A stretch of 64,000 bases of DNA from positions 21,551,501 through 21,615,500 of the forward strand of contig OX365944.1 in NCBI GenBank assembly GCA_947247005.1, read 5' to 3'. Source of the DNA: Spisula solida. Taxonomy: Eukaryota; Mollusca; Bivalvia; Venerida; Mactridae. Made by a program: the position numbers and the translations under genes. Below the pieces are notes generated by a model. That model had not been told where the DNA came from. It saw only the letters and a list, made by a program, of their open reading frames with translations, and made no database searches. Shown piece after piece: positions 22,601 through 33,267 of this stretch (within the stretch, counting starts at the first letter, position 1; the number at the start of each line of letters is the position of its first letter).

Positions 22601-23060
22601 CAAAGTTTGTCTGCGTCTTTTTTTCTTAACCACTGGCTCGATTTCAATGAAACTTCACATGAATGCTTTGTACCAAGCATTGTTGGACATTTGTTATAAT
22701 TGCATATTTTTTGTTTCAGGTGCAAAAGATTACAATTATGCAAATACAGGCATTTACTCCGTCTATAAACCAAATCACTGTACAACTTTTTGGGATACTA
22801 TACAATTCAACCTGTAGGACTTATTGTGATTGAAACATCTGTGATTTCCTTTCACTGTACAACTTATTGCAAGACTTCAATTCAACGTGTACTCCTTATT
22901 GCGATAACCGGAAGTTGACTCGTTTATACACTGTGATTAATGTATGTCTTCTATGCATATGTTCATATTTGAAGTCTGCTGTGAGAAGTGTGTTTGGAGC
23001 TGAAGTTTTGAAAAACAGTTCTACAATGTAATAACAAAATAAAGGATGTTGAATGTGCAA
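19644..23060 (+). other. Series of exon-like blocks (possible captured spliced transcript), copy A
   Basis: Blocks bounded by pyrimidine-AG and GT occur in order: 19,644-19,751 (TTTCAG|...AAG|GTACAA), 20,275-20,352 (TTTTCAG|...ATT|GTAAGT, open for 26 codons), a start at 21,151 (CACTTTCAG|GC), 22,082-22,208 (TTACAG|...CCAG|GTATCT, open for 42 codons in one frame) and 22,720 to about 23,060 (TTTGTTTCAG|GTGCAAAAG), containing AATAAA at 23,038. The open frame of the last block is broken in copies B and C by a 4-base deletion, so a protein is doubtful; a non-coding or pseudogenised spliced RNA is the more likely reading. The frame could not be joined across all blocks. Function unknown. Confidence 0.3.
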
Positions 23061-23440
23061 ATTCTATTGCTAACAGTGGAGTTATGGCTCTCTAAAATAT
23101 TTTTATCTAGAGTCATAAAGTGTAAACGACTGTTGGTTTGAAATGTATTGTACATTTGTGCATTACATGGTTTAATACTGTTATAAATGTGAACAATAGC
23201 AGCAGAGATATTGTCCATGGGCTATGAACAAAGAGTTAGGCCACAATGGGTTTTGTCTGTAAATATCAATTTAAGTAGAATGTCAGGACTGTTTGAAAAT
23301 TATTTCCTGATAAGCTGCATAATGTGTTCCAATATTGAGTATTGCCTGAGGTCGGTCGGTTTGTTGGGCTATGTATATTTGTCAGCGCTAATTCTCAGTA
23401 ACCATTGATTGGATTTCAATGAAACTATGTATGACTTATA
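20640..23440. repeat. Recurring GATTTCAATGAAACTT module, six degenerate copies in copy A
   Basis: A module of roughly 60 bp (AACCATTG-TTGGATTTCAATGAAACTT-CATGACTGATCAGTACCAAG) recurs at about 20,655, 20,835, 20,925, 21,485, 22,630 and 23,400 in varying states of decay. This looks like a common mollusc dispersed repeat that seeded several times or spread by local duplication. The other two large copies have it at matching places. Confidence 0.5.
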
Positions 23441-24031
23441 AGAACTATGTCTGGTTTTTCTACTTAAAAGTTTTGAAGGATTCATCAGTACCAAACCTAT
23501 GCTAAGTTTTGCACATCAGCATACTTCTAATGCTTGCAGTATCTGGGGTATTCATCACATTCAGTGTTATTTCTTGTTATAAGTAACATTGTATTAATGT
23601 ATCCTATGCAACAACTATTCTACAAATGGGTTTCACAACTTCATGATATGGTATTTTCTCCAATGGAAGTTATGTATGTGTATATTAGATGTTCCTTACT
23701 TGTTTGAATATACATGTAGGGTTAATTCAGTATTCAATCTACACTATAGGCAGAGAATTTGACACAACTCAACCTGCTATTGGCATAATTTCACAGCTAA
23801 TTTATTGTCTATATTTATAACCCCAGTTGTATGTTTTCATAAGGTGGAAGTATCACGAAGACGCGCGAGGTGTAATACCAACACAAATCTTAATCTAAAG
23901 GACCGATATTGCACAATTTGTTCGCAGAAATTTATAAATTCAAAGCAAGTACCTCGTAATATATTCATGCATTAAGGTCAGGATCAGGTCAAATTCTCTG
24001 TGCTATACTCGTCATACCAAATGTAGCATTT

Positions 24032-24456
24032 TTATGCCCCCCTATCGATAGATGGGGAGGCATGTAGTGATTCACCTGTCCGTCCGTCAGTTCGTCCGGG
24101 TTAACCCAAATTGACAGTTTCTTGTAGCATTATTATGGCTTGCTACAAAGCTTCCATACTTGCATGGATGTTGTATATGAACACTCTCCACACACCTGTT
24201 TCATTTGACACCATTTCGACCTTCACCTTGACCTAATTTGGACTTAGACTTAAGTGTCTAATTCTTGGTTAAACCAAATTGACAGTTTCGTATAACATCA
24301 TGTTCATCATGGCGTTGCCTTAAAACTTGGCATACTTGTTTACCATCATAAGCCCCTTACATTATCAAAGCCATGTAACACTATCCAACATTATTATAGA
24401 ACTATGGCCCCTAATTGACTTAGCTTTTTATGGGCAAGGCTTCCATGGGGGCATAA
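24032..24456. mobile_element. TTATGCCCCC-ended repeat, copy A (two internal units)
   Basis: Begins TTTATGCCCCCCTATCGATA and ends CATGGGGGCATAAGC, so it has short terminal inverted repeats TTATGCCCCC/GGGGGCATAA. The interior has CTGTCCGTCCGTC and tandem units of about 168-173 bp starting at TTAACCCAAATTGACAGTTT (24,101 and 24,269), each with a CTTCACCTTGACCTAA block (complement AGGTCAAGGTGAAG). Copies B and C have four units here. Confidence 0.7.
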
Positions 24457-24902
24457 GCGTTTATTGAACGCAGTCTTGTTATCCTTTGTAAGTGTTGAGA
24501 ACAGTAACCTTTTCAAAGTGTAGACTTTGTTCTCTATTAATGGAATAGTCTAACCTGTCTTTAGCAGCCATCCAATGCAAAGGGCCACCTTGGCTGTTCA
24601 AGTTCAGTGTACACTTAATGAAGATTTTGTGTTGATCTGATTGCAATGTTGATTACTTGTAGAAATTAGGGTTGGGTACCTGGAACCCAGATGTGCAAAA
24701 ACTGTCTCAATAAAGTGGTGATAATCTGTATGAATGAAATTCTTGTATTTTTTTTACTAAACCCTAAAGAATAAAGCAGTTGTCCCCTTAGATTAAGAAC
24801 AGAAATAGTGTTCTCAGGCTACTATCAGCATATTGACATGATGTTCTCAGGTCATGTGTTATCAGGCAGTTACCTTGGAAATTGCATGATAAAATGTGTA
24901 GT

Positions 24903-24974
24903 CGTGTCTGTGATCTAGTGCTTGGTGTGAAAGATTTGTAACATGGCCATTCAGGTTTGATTCCCGCTTGTGGC
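24903..24974 (+). repeat. tRNA-like SINE head, copy A
   Basis: A-box-like TGATCTAGTGCTTGG followed about 36 bases later by the B-box GGTTTGATTCC and a CTTGTGGCAAGTAATTC continuation, ending just left of the mariner MITE. A pol III-type SINE head; family unknown. Copies at about 39,390-39,461 (+) and 48,114-48,187 (-). Confidence 0.6.
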
Positions 24975-25064
24975 AAGTAATTCTCTTCAATGATGTTGAT
25001 TTTCCTCCACATGTGGAGAAGTTGCTCGTATCTTGTGGATGGATAAATATGTACTGGTTGAATA

Positions 25065-25396
25065 TGAGGGGTGATCAATATATTCGAGAACTTCCCTTCT
25101 AACCTTTTAAATATTGATTCTAGAACAATTAAATTACCAGGAAATGTAGATCTGTCAATTATCTAGCCTTTTAATTATTTAATTATATTGTGACCAAGGT
25201 GAAGCGCGCGGGTACTTGCTGCTCTAATGGTGGCGCTTGGAATGACGTCACATGATGACCAATGTCACACGCCCCTTGCATAAATAAAAAGATGTTATAA
25301 GTGCATTTGGTTGGCGATATCTTAGACTGAATGATGCTTTGCTGTCAAAACAAAATTGTTAGATGTAAAGTTCTCGAATTTATTGATCATCCCTCG
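25065..25396. mobile_element. 332-bp mariner-type MITE, copy A
   Basis: Flanked by TA (25,063-25,064, 25,397-25,398), with inverted ends GAGGGGTGATCAATATATTC and the mirrored GAATTTATTGATCATCCCTC, each followed by GAGAACTT. Its terminus resembles that of the 963-bp element in the P4HA intron. The interior has a TGACGTCA word. No transposase. Confidence 0.85.
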
Positions 25397-25398
25397 TA

Positions 25399-26437
25399 CA
25401 GTCCAAAGAACCTGGTTAGGTGGTAGGTAATGGGTCACTGTATATAACTGCCAAATTGTTGAGAAACGGCAGCAAACCGTAATAAATCATCAATGTATCT
25501 TGGCCAAATAAAGAGCATGTGTGGTTCAAGTAACATGATTAAAATATTTGTCTTCATGTGGCAATTCTAGTTGCCATTGATTTTAGTTTCATTCAATTCA
25601 TGAAGTTTCACAGAATTTCTGATTTCAAGTAACTAATTCATTTGAAAGAATCATCTTTAGCAAAAATGTTAGTTCTTGCTATGTTAATAAAATCATGTCT
25701 GTGTGAAAAATCTAGTATAATTTGGCTTCCTAAATCACACATATTCTTTAGCCTTGTATGTTTGTCTGATGTGGTCTCCTGTAAGTCTAACAAAAATGGT
25801 TTGTTTCCGGTAACACACCCTAGCAGCTAGGAAATGTAGTTCAGTAAATATGGTTCAATTTTCTTTCACATAAAGAAAGAGCAAATACTCTTAGAAATTA
25901 AAGAAATAGTTGGGGATTGAAACATTTAGGACTGCAGAAAATTTGTAGGCCAGGGAAGAATACTGGAAACAAATATTTTTTTGTGTATATGTCTTGCGCT
26001 TTACATTCATCATCAGAATCTACCATCTAATACAAAAGTGAAAAATACAAGAAATTGATCAATGGTTTATTTTTTATTTGCGATACACAGTCAAACAAGT
26101 TTTATAACTTATTTAGCAATGTCATCATAACACTCGTCTAATCCGGGATGGTATCCATTCCCATAATTATATGAATGAGAAGCCAGTTTCTTCATTTCAA
26201 AAACGAAAAAAACACTGACACCACTTTATCTATAGATTGACACGATCACAGAGCAAACCCCTAGACCCGACACTAAATGCGTTACCACTGCCCAATAGGA
26301 TAGACTGTCTCGTATTCCAAACAAACATTTTTCATAGTATTTAGCTTGACTTTTCGAAGAAAAAAAGTAAAGCTATTGTCGTGACGGGATCGTCTGCATT
26401 AACTGGTTAAGTTTATTGTAAGAGTCATTTTCTCAAA
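25399..26437. other. Element interior, no gene; shared block near 26,050-26,200
   Basis: No coding region supported. The stretch at about 26,080-26,200 (AAACAAGTTTTATAACTTAT ... GAGAAGCCAGTTTC) resembles 61,790-61,890 outside the element, so it is a dispersed repeat. A 62-codon frame at 25,642-25,830 is not recognisable. Confidence 0.4.
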
Positions 26438-26790
26438 GGCTATCAAAGGTATCCACTTGAAACTCAACATAGTTATTCATCACCACAAGGGGAGCCCATA
26501 CTGACAAGGCTGGTAACTCTGTGACCTATATTTATGGAGTTATCAGTCCTTGTTTAGACTTAGTACATAGACTATCAATGGTACCCACTTGAAACTCAAA
26601 CGTAGTTACGCATCATCACAAGGTCCATACTGACAAGGCTTGTAACTGTGACCTATATGTATGAGTTATCTGCCCTCGTCACTTTTAGAATTTTCACTCA
26701 CAGATGAGCAAGGGTACTATCAAGTACGAGAAAGTCGAGCGTTCGGCACTCGTAGGCAGTGCTCTGTAGGCAGTGCTCCTTAATTTTCCA
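26438..26790. repeat. Tandem 132-bp repeat plus AGTACGAGAAAGTCGAG module, copy A
   Basis: Two degenerate copies of a 132-bp unit (CCACTTGAAACTCAA, CATACTGACAAGGCT and GTGACCTATAT landmarks) start at about 26,440 and 26,572. They are followed by GATGAGCAAGGGTACTATCA and AGTACGAGAAAGTCGAGCG, the module of the dispersed family at 1185 and 12,635. Corresponding places: 40,930-41,280 and, inverted, about 46,325-46,665. Confidence 0.55.
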
Positions 26791-27943
26791 AACACAGGTG
26801 GTATTTTCTTCATATATTCACACTCAATTGGTCTGTCATCCATCAGTTGACTGTAGTAGACATGTAGTGTTTGTCAGAGGAAGACAATGCACATTCTGTT
26901 GAAGAAAAAACAAGCATTAATACTTTCTAAAAGATTGCATAATAATTTATTACCCAGGGTTTTCAATAATTGTATTTTGGGTCAGTGGGGTCAAGGTCTA
27001 AAAATAGAAAAAGGTTTTTTTACTCAATTAGTTGAGTTTAGATTGATCCCTATTCATCAAACTTTGGGTATAGCAAGCTTGCATGGAGACGTACCCAATT
27101 TGGCTGCCTCATTAGGTGGACAATGCTCAGAAAACCTGGCATTGCGGCAAGGCCGTAGCTTGTTTTTTCAACAGTATTAAGAACAGCAAGAACTTTTTAC
27201 ATATCTGCTATATATATACTTGCTACCATGAACTCAAAAGTTCTTGATCTTTAACTGCTGAACATTTTCACTTTATGAACTTGTTATTTCATGGAACCGC
27301 ATTTCTTGAACTATATGTACTAGTATATTATGTTCAAGAAGTTTAAGGGTAAATACCTGTAAGACCAAAACAAATCACTATTGTGGTTCTGGTAACATGC
27401 TTAAACATGGTAGGAAATACATTTTATGGTTTTATACACTGGAAAATCACCGATCTGCACCGACTTTTTACAAAATACCAATGAATTGTTTATTGTATGG
27501 GCACGAAATTTGGGTCAGTCGGTTTACTAGAACCACATTATCGATATAATTTGGCCTAATGAACTTGGCAAACTTAAGTTTTATGCCTCCTTAATCTTAA
27601 TGAAGCTTAGTCACAATGATCATCTTGTGACAAAGAGTGATCATCAAAACTCAACGGTGAATTTGAGGGCCCATACAAGGTGAGCTAAAAAGTGGTGATT
27701 GCGTACTTTAACTTTACCTGAAGTGTAATGTTTCGTTGGACTGGAGCTTTGTTCAAGAGCCCAAGATTTATATTTCGAGGCATGGTATAACTTCGGCCTT
27801 CTATCAAATGTTTCTTTCACAGTTGTTGGACTCATAACACACTGGTAACCAATCCATACATTCACCCAAAATACATCTTGAACTAGATCTGTTGATAACC
27901 AACTTCTGAAAAAGTAACATCAGGATATAATACATTTTTTACT
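26791..27943. other. Element interior, no gene supported (copy A)
   Basis: A frame at 26,887-27,180 (97 codons) is longer in copies B and C (119 and 121 codons) because of a one-base difference in a T run; unstable frame ends with no domain argue against a gene. Confidence 0.45.
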
Positions 27944-28510
27944 ATGATAAGCCCGAAGGACTGTATTTTGTTGTCGCCTCCATGTACATCAGATTCTGTC
28001 TGCCCGTCCGTCTGTCTGTCCTTATCAATTCCCCTTCGTCTTTGTAACTCTTGAGCCCCTTGAAGGATTTTAAAGGAACCTGACAAAAATGTTCACCACA
28101 TCAAGACGACGTCGCATGTTCTGGAAGGGTCGCTTCAAGGTCAAGTTCACACTTAGGGTTAAAGGTCATATGACTTTGTTTCCATTGAGCTCTGTAACTC
28201 CTAAACCCCTTGATGGATTTTATAGAAACCTTACACAGATGTTCACCACATCAAGCCGATGTGCATGCAGAGTGCATGTTCTAAAAGGGTCGCTTCACAG
28301 TCAAGGTCACACTTAGGGGTTAAAGGTCATGTGACTTTGTTAACCAATCGAGGTAAACAAATGAGCAAATTACTGCTTGGTGGCACCAGATGTTCTTTAT
28401 TTGTGGGGAACCGATTTTTAAATAAATTAGCATAAATGTTCAAAATGATTAGATAGCATTTCAAGTGCAAGACACATGTACAAGGGTCAGCGGTCAAGGT
28501 CACACATGAA
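27944..28510. repeat. CCGTCCGTCTGTC repeat with TCAAGGTCA motifs, copy A
   Basis: Contains TGCCCGTCCGTCTGTCTGTC, then two related subunits, each with GTTCACCACATCAAG and CGCTTCA...GGTCA. The word TCAAGGTCA is exact at 28,135, 28,301 and 28,494. This is a dispersed repeat of a kind I associate with bivalves. The 75-codon frame at 28,089-28,316 comes from the repeat. Copies: 42,429-42,990 (+) and about 44,610-45,150 (-). Confidence 0.6.
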
Positions 28511-29400
28511 GGACAAAATAGAAGTAATAGTGCTCTACATCTCAGTCATGCTCACCAGTATTCTAATTGCCTGCTTTGAGAATTGGTACATCATGAAATA
28601 TGTAGGTCAATTTTGACTTTCGTTGATTAAAACAATTTTGACACAGTTATGCCCCTTGCCCATAATACATGTGAAAATTATAAGATTCCAAAATTCCAGG
28701 GGGCAGGTTCCCCAGTTTGTACACCCTTAAGATATGTACATGAGGCCTGACCTAAAAATGAAAGTTATAACTGCATGTAATACACTAGCCAATTGAAATC
28801 ATGTACTCCCACTGCGGGGAACTAGCTAGCTGCCCCATGTTTTACCTAAATACCGATGCTTTTGTTTCACGCCAAATTAACGTGGAAATATAGCCCTGAC
28901 TATACCCGTGATGAATAGGTCGGGGGCAATTTGCTGGGGTTTTACCATGTACATGGGGAAAGTCCAGGGGGTGGAAAGGCCGGGTGCATAAGCATGTAGC
29001 GACACACACGCAATCAACACTATCGCTATGTTTCAGACTGCTTGTTTCACAATAGACACAGCATTTAGAATCAACCAACGTAATTTGATTCTACTTTCGT
29101 TTTCATCATATCAGACATGAATAGGGCCTAACTCTTGACGCTAGTATGCAGGCTAATAATTAGCCATTTATAATTATCTAAAGATATAAATCGATGATCT
29201 TACATGAACAATATAGAATGCATAAGATAAGAACTTACTTCAACAGATCTTCGTTAATCAAGTCGTTTTTCGTTAACCACGGTGAAGACAAGAAAAGCGT
29301 CTATGGATGTTGATGATGTATAGCAATCTTACGAGCAATCTGATTGGCTACAGTACAAAGTTTTTGATTGGATTATCACCAACTTGCACAAAATTTTAAT
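28511..29400. other. Element interior, no gene seen (copy A)
   Basis: No supported feature. The matching stretch in copy B (around 43,450) is where the inverted copy C begins. Confidence 0.4.
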
Positions 29401-30015
29401 GAATATGCATTTGTCGAGTTCGTTCATGCGCGAACTATACAAAATGTCTAAAAATAGTTTTACGAACTGTACAAATTGTCCAAAATGTCTAGTTCGTAAG
29501 TTCATAGAAAACTCGCCTTTTCGTACAATAATCCTGATTCAAGCATGTGGAAACGATTAGTACGTGTTTATAACGACGTCTGTAACGTTCTCACCTTTTT
29601 TCAAGCGGGAATATATCATAGATTTTTATATAATGGCAAATTAGATAGTTCACACTGGTATTCATATGGGAATTGAATAGAACAGAGTCGCCGTTCGCAT
29701 GTTCGGTTGTATAGTTCGTCAATTCGTCATCTCGACGAACTTGACAAACTTATAGGTCTGTAGTGTTTAACTCTACAAGCTTATAGGTTGGTAAAGTTTA
29801 ACTGTACAAGCTTATAGGTTGGTAGAGTTGGACAGTAGCAGTAGTAACGTTAGAGAATTAACGCTGTAGAGTTAAACTTGCAGATATGTATGTAAGTCGC
29901 GAGTTGACAGTGTACCTAATATTAGCGAGTTAAACGTGCAGAATCTGTATGAATGTTTCTGTATACCAGCAGGTTTAAAATGTGTATTGGTGAGAGTCGG
30001 ATAAATGACAATTGC
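29401..30015. repeat. Right subterminal CGAAC/GTTCG region, copy A
   Basis: GAGTTCGTTCATGCGCGAAC, GTTCGTAAGTTCATAG and CGTCAATTCGTCATCTCGAC are examples of the dense GTTCG words. A short 42-bp duplication (CAAGCTTATAGGTTGGTA) follows at about 29,775-29,830. The region stops at AATTGC where the inner copy begins. Confidence 0.7.
30010..30015. other. Inner target-site duplication AATTGC (left)
   Basis: AATTGC precedes the inner element's TATGGAAAGCC start and recurs at 58,080-58,085 directly after its end. Joining the outer flanks across the insertion gives GACAATTGCGGTCTGAATAA, exactly the uninterrupted sequence found at about 57,538-57,557 inside the inner copy. Confidence 0.92.
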
Positions 30016-30975
30016 TATGGAAAGCCGGAGTTCACCTTTTGCAAGTTCGCTCTTTAATCTATATGAATGTTCATTTTTTGTCAGTTCGTAAGTTCGCAAG
30101 TTCGTAAGTTCGCATTTTGGCATGTTCGCAAGTTGGTAACTTCGTCACTTGTATAGTTCGGAAGTTTGTAATTTTGCAAGTTCGTAACATCGTCAATTGG
30201 ACAGTTTGGAGCTTGGTTAGTTCGCAATTTCGTAAGTGCGTAACTTCAACAATTGAATGCGTCCACATTGCCCGTGTTCCGAACTTCCGGACCTGCTTAT
30301 TCAAAATGTGCAAGTTCGCTACTACAGTCATAAACTTTACATCGGGGATATATATGTGCAGATCTACATGATTTATTAGCAGAAGTATATCCAACTTGCG
30401 AACTGACTAATTCGTAGCATTTCCTAACTAGCGTCTAAGTTCCGAACTGTCGAACTGCACATTTCGCACGTTCGTCAGTTCACACCGTGTGTGTAACGTT
30501 ATATATGATTCTCACAAATCGTTTAAATTGTAGCATACTGACATTTATCCGTTTAAAAACAGAATTACAGCGTTACGGACATCGTTCTTAATACACGCTG
30601 GTTGTTTCCCCATTTATATCACAAGATTATTGTACAAAAAGCAAGTTTAAAAATGAACTAGCGAACCATACAAATCTGCAGGTTCGTAGGTTCGTCAGTT
30701 CACTCTTTATGTATATGATTCTGTTCTATTCCATTCTCATATGAAGATAGAGTGAACTGTCAGATTTCGCAAATTTGAGCAATCTGTGAAATGTATCCGT
30801 TTTAAAACAGAATCACAACATTAGTGACATCGTTCTTAGTACGTACTGCTAGTTACCCCATTTATATATCAAGAATATTGTACGAAAAAGCATTTTTGAC
30901 GAACATGACAAATATTCATTTTTGCTAGTTCGACGAACATGACAATTAAAAATGAATTATTCATTTTGCTAGTTC
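30016..30975. repeat. Left terminal and GTTCG-octamer region, copy B
   Basis: Same organisation as 16,401-17,356, with the terminus intact. The reverse-strand frame at 30,071-30,394 is the shadow of the 8-bp repeat. Confidence 0.75.
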
Positions 30976-31463
30976 GTGATAATCCAATCAAACAAGCCGT
31001 ACTAGCTGTGGTTAGGTATGAAACCACGACCCCTTCTCATGCGGAATCCTTTGGCAATATACTCCATGTTGTTCAACGTTCAACACGCTTGATGCAAAAT
31101 ATTAAATCATTAAATTACTCGGTGATATATCTATTATATATCTTTTTCTTCGTTATAAGACAAGGAAGCACAGCCAAACAGTACTTATATGTAGTGACAG
31201 AAGGTATTGTAAACTGCTAATATGTTCTTTCATTGATTATTTTCTGCCATTGTATTCGTCTCATATTTCCGTGGTACCCGTATTTCCGTGGAAGAGATAT
31301 TACAGTTGTGTGCACCATGCACGCACCTTAGTCAACATAGTAAGTAAATAAAGTAATAAGTAATTTACGTATATAAATATATATTACGAGGCAAACATAT
31401 TTTCAATGGTTTGAAAAGGTTAAAGTACAAGTCCTCGCGCTTCGGGCTTCCCCCGCCCCATAG

Positions 31464-31924
31464 GAGTGCACACCAGCAGTCAAAGAAGCCTCCTACAAAG
31501 CCATGGTTCGTCCCATCATTGAGAATGCGGCCAAAGTATGGGATCCTACCCAAGCGAGCCACATCAAGAGGCTTGAACAAGTACAACGCCGAGCAGCCCA
31601 ATTTGTCCACAACGACTACTCAACAACGACCCCAGGATGCTAAAAGACCTGAAATGGGAGTCCCTTGAGAGTCGCCGTAGACAAAGCAGGCAGTGCATGG
31701 TGTACAAAATACAGAATGGGCTTGTAGACATCACGGCAGACACATACTTTCACAAGAGTGATGCCAAGACACGTGGCCAACACCGCCTTTACTAGAAAAT
31801 GGTCCATGACCAGACCCTCGCCAGCACATTCTTTGTGAGGACTGTGCCAGAATGGAAACTCCTCCCAGCTTCGACGTTCTCGGCGCCAAGGTTAGACGCC
31901 TTCAAGACCCGACTACATGAGTAG
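31464..31924 (+). pseudogene. Jockey-type RT C-terminal relic, copy B
   Basis: Same decayed RT segment as at 17,843, with the same internal stop after the TTTPGC position and further small changes (for example Q for R in RRAAQFVHND). It shares a duplicated ancestry with copies A and C. Confidence 0.83.
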
Positions 31925-32302
31925 ACATCAGTGCTGTGTACATGTATATAGTTTTAAATCAGTTTTGGACTATTTTAAATTTTTGACTCTGTACACCATC
32001 ACCATGCATATAAAGTTGAGCTAATTACGCCTATTAAGTGCCCAGCTCAGTACACGGAAAAAGAAGAAGATAGCTGGGGCTTGGTTTCAATTGAATGCTG
32101 CAATGCATTTAGATGTAGGTTAATGTGTTGGAAAGGTTGTTGGTGTCCCAGTAACTGCAGACACTTGCCAATCATGCGATCTAGACTACTAGTCCTATCC
32201 ACAGGTGTACCGCTGTATCTCTCTGGTATGTAGGGTCTAAAAGTAAACTAGACAGGCTGCTGTCTCCAAATGTCTGCTGATGGTCCAGTCCCGTATGATA
32301 AC

Positions 32303-32510
32303 GTGGCAGGGTGGTCAAGTGGATAACACTCTTGGCTACTGATCAAGAGGTTCCTGGTTCGAATCGCAGCCAGGGCACTTGGTCATTTCTGAAACGCTTT
32401 TCAGTGTTTCCCACCCAACTAGTGACAATTAAACCGGTTGGAAACACAGAGGTAGTCTCGCATGTATCAGTGCTATACACCAGATTTAGCAGTGATTTTT
32501 AGTACAACAC
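32303..32510 (+). repeat. tRNA-derived SINE, copy B
   Basis: The 75-base tRNA-like head (32,303-32,377) has the same A- and B-boxes as copy A, followed by the same body. Confidence 0.8.
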
Positions 32511-33267
32511 TGACCATATCAGTTTTCTTTAGTAATTTGTAAAACCAATTTTGTGACAGTTGACCAAACTGATACACGTTTGTAAATATCACATTACCCC
32601 GGACACACTATAGCACTTTTGACTACCTCAGTTGACAGCAAACAAAGACCTAAATATACAAATATTAGAAAAATCTACTGGATCTCAAAATATCTTGCGG
32701 CAGTTTTCTGAAATGTCGCGAAATCTCGTTTGTTCTTAAAACCTTATAACTCCTGTTTTAATATACATAGGAAAAAACTACTAAATTAATGGAATATATT
32801 TATTATTCTGCTTTAAAATGATACCTAATTTATTGAAATCAGTCAAAGAATAAAATAATATACATCAAAGAGCCAGACCTACTCCCAATTTAATGGAAAT
32901 TCCAATTTTATCAGAAAATACCTGATCTGCCTCAGTCAAACAGTATTTTTTTGAAGCCTCTCAGAGATAGAAAAAAATAAGTTACATCATGCAGTAGAAA
33001 AAGCTTAGCTCTTCAAAATGTGATATTGGTCATTAAAAAAGGTTGACAAACAAAAGTGATCATGCAAAATATCATAATCTGCTGCATGCTATTTTGCCTT
33101 TTCTCTCTGTTTTCAATTAAGTGTCCAATCTGTATATATTTAGGTCTTTGTCGCAAACAAACTACATTGACATTAGCTATATAGTATTGTCTCCACATTT
33201 TAAGTTTAATTGATTTGATTATTATAGTTTTCTTAACAAAAAATATAATTGTATTTCATAATTTCAG

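Noticed and set aside
26887..27180. 97-codon frame (119 and 121 codons in the other copies)
   Set aside because: Its end differs among copies because of a one-base change in a T run, and no domain is present.
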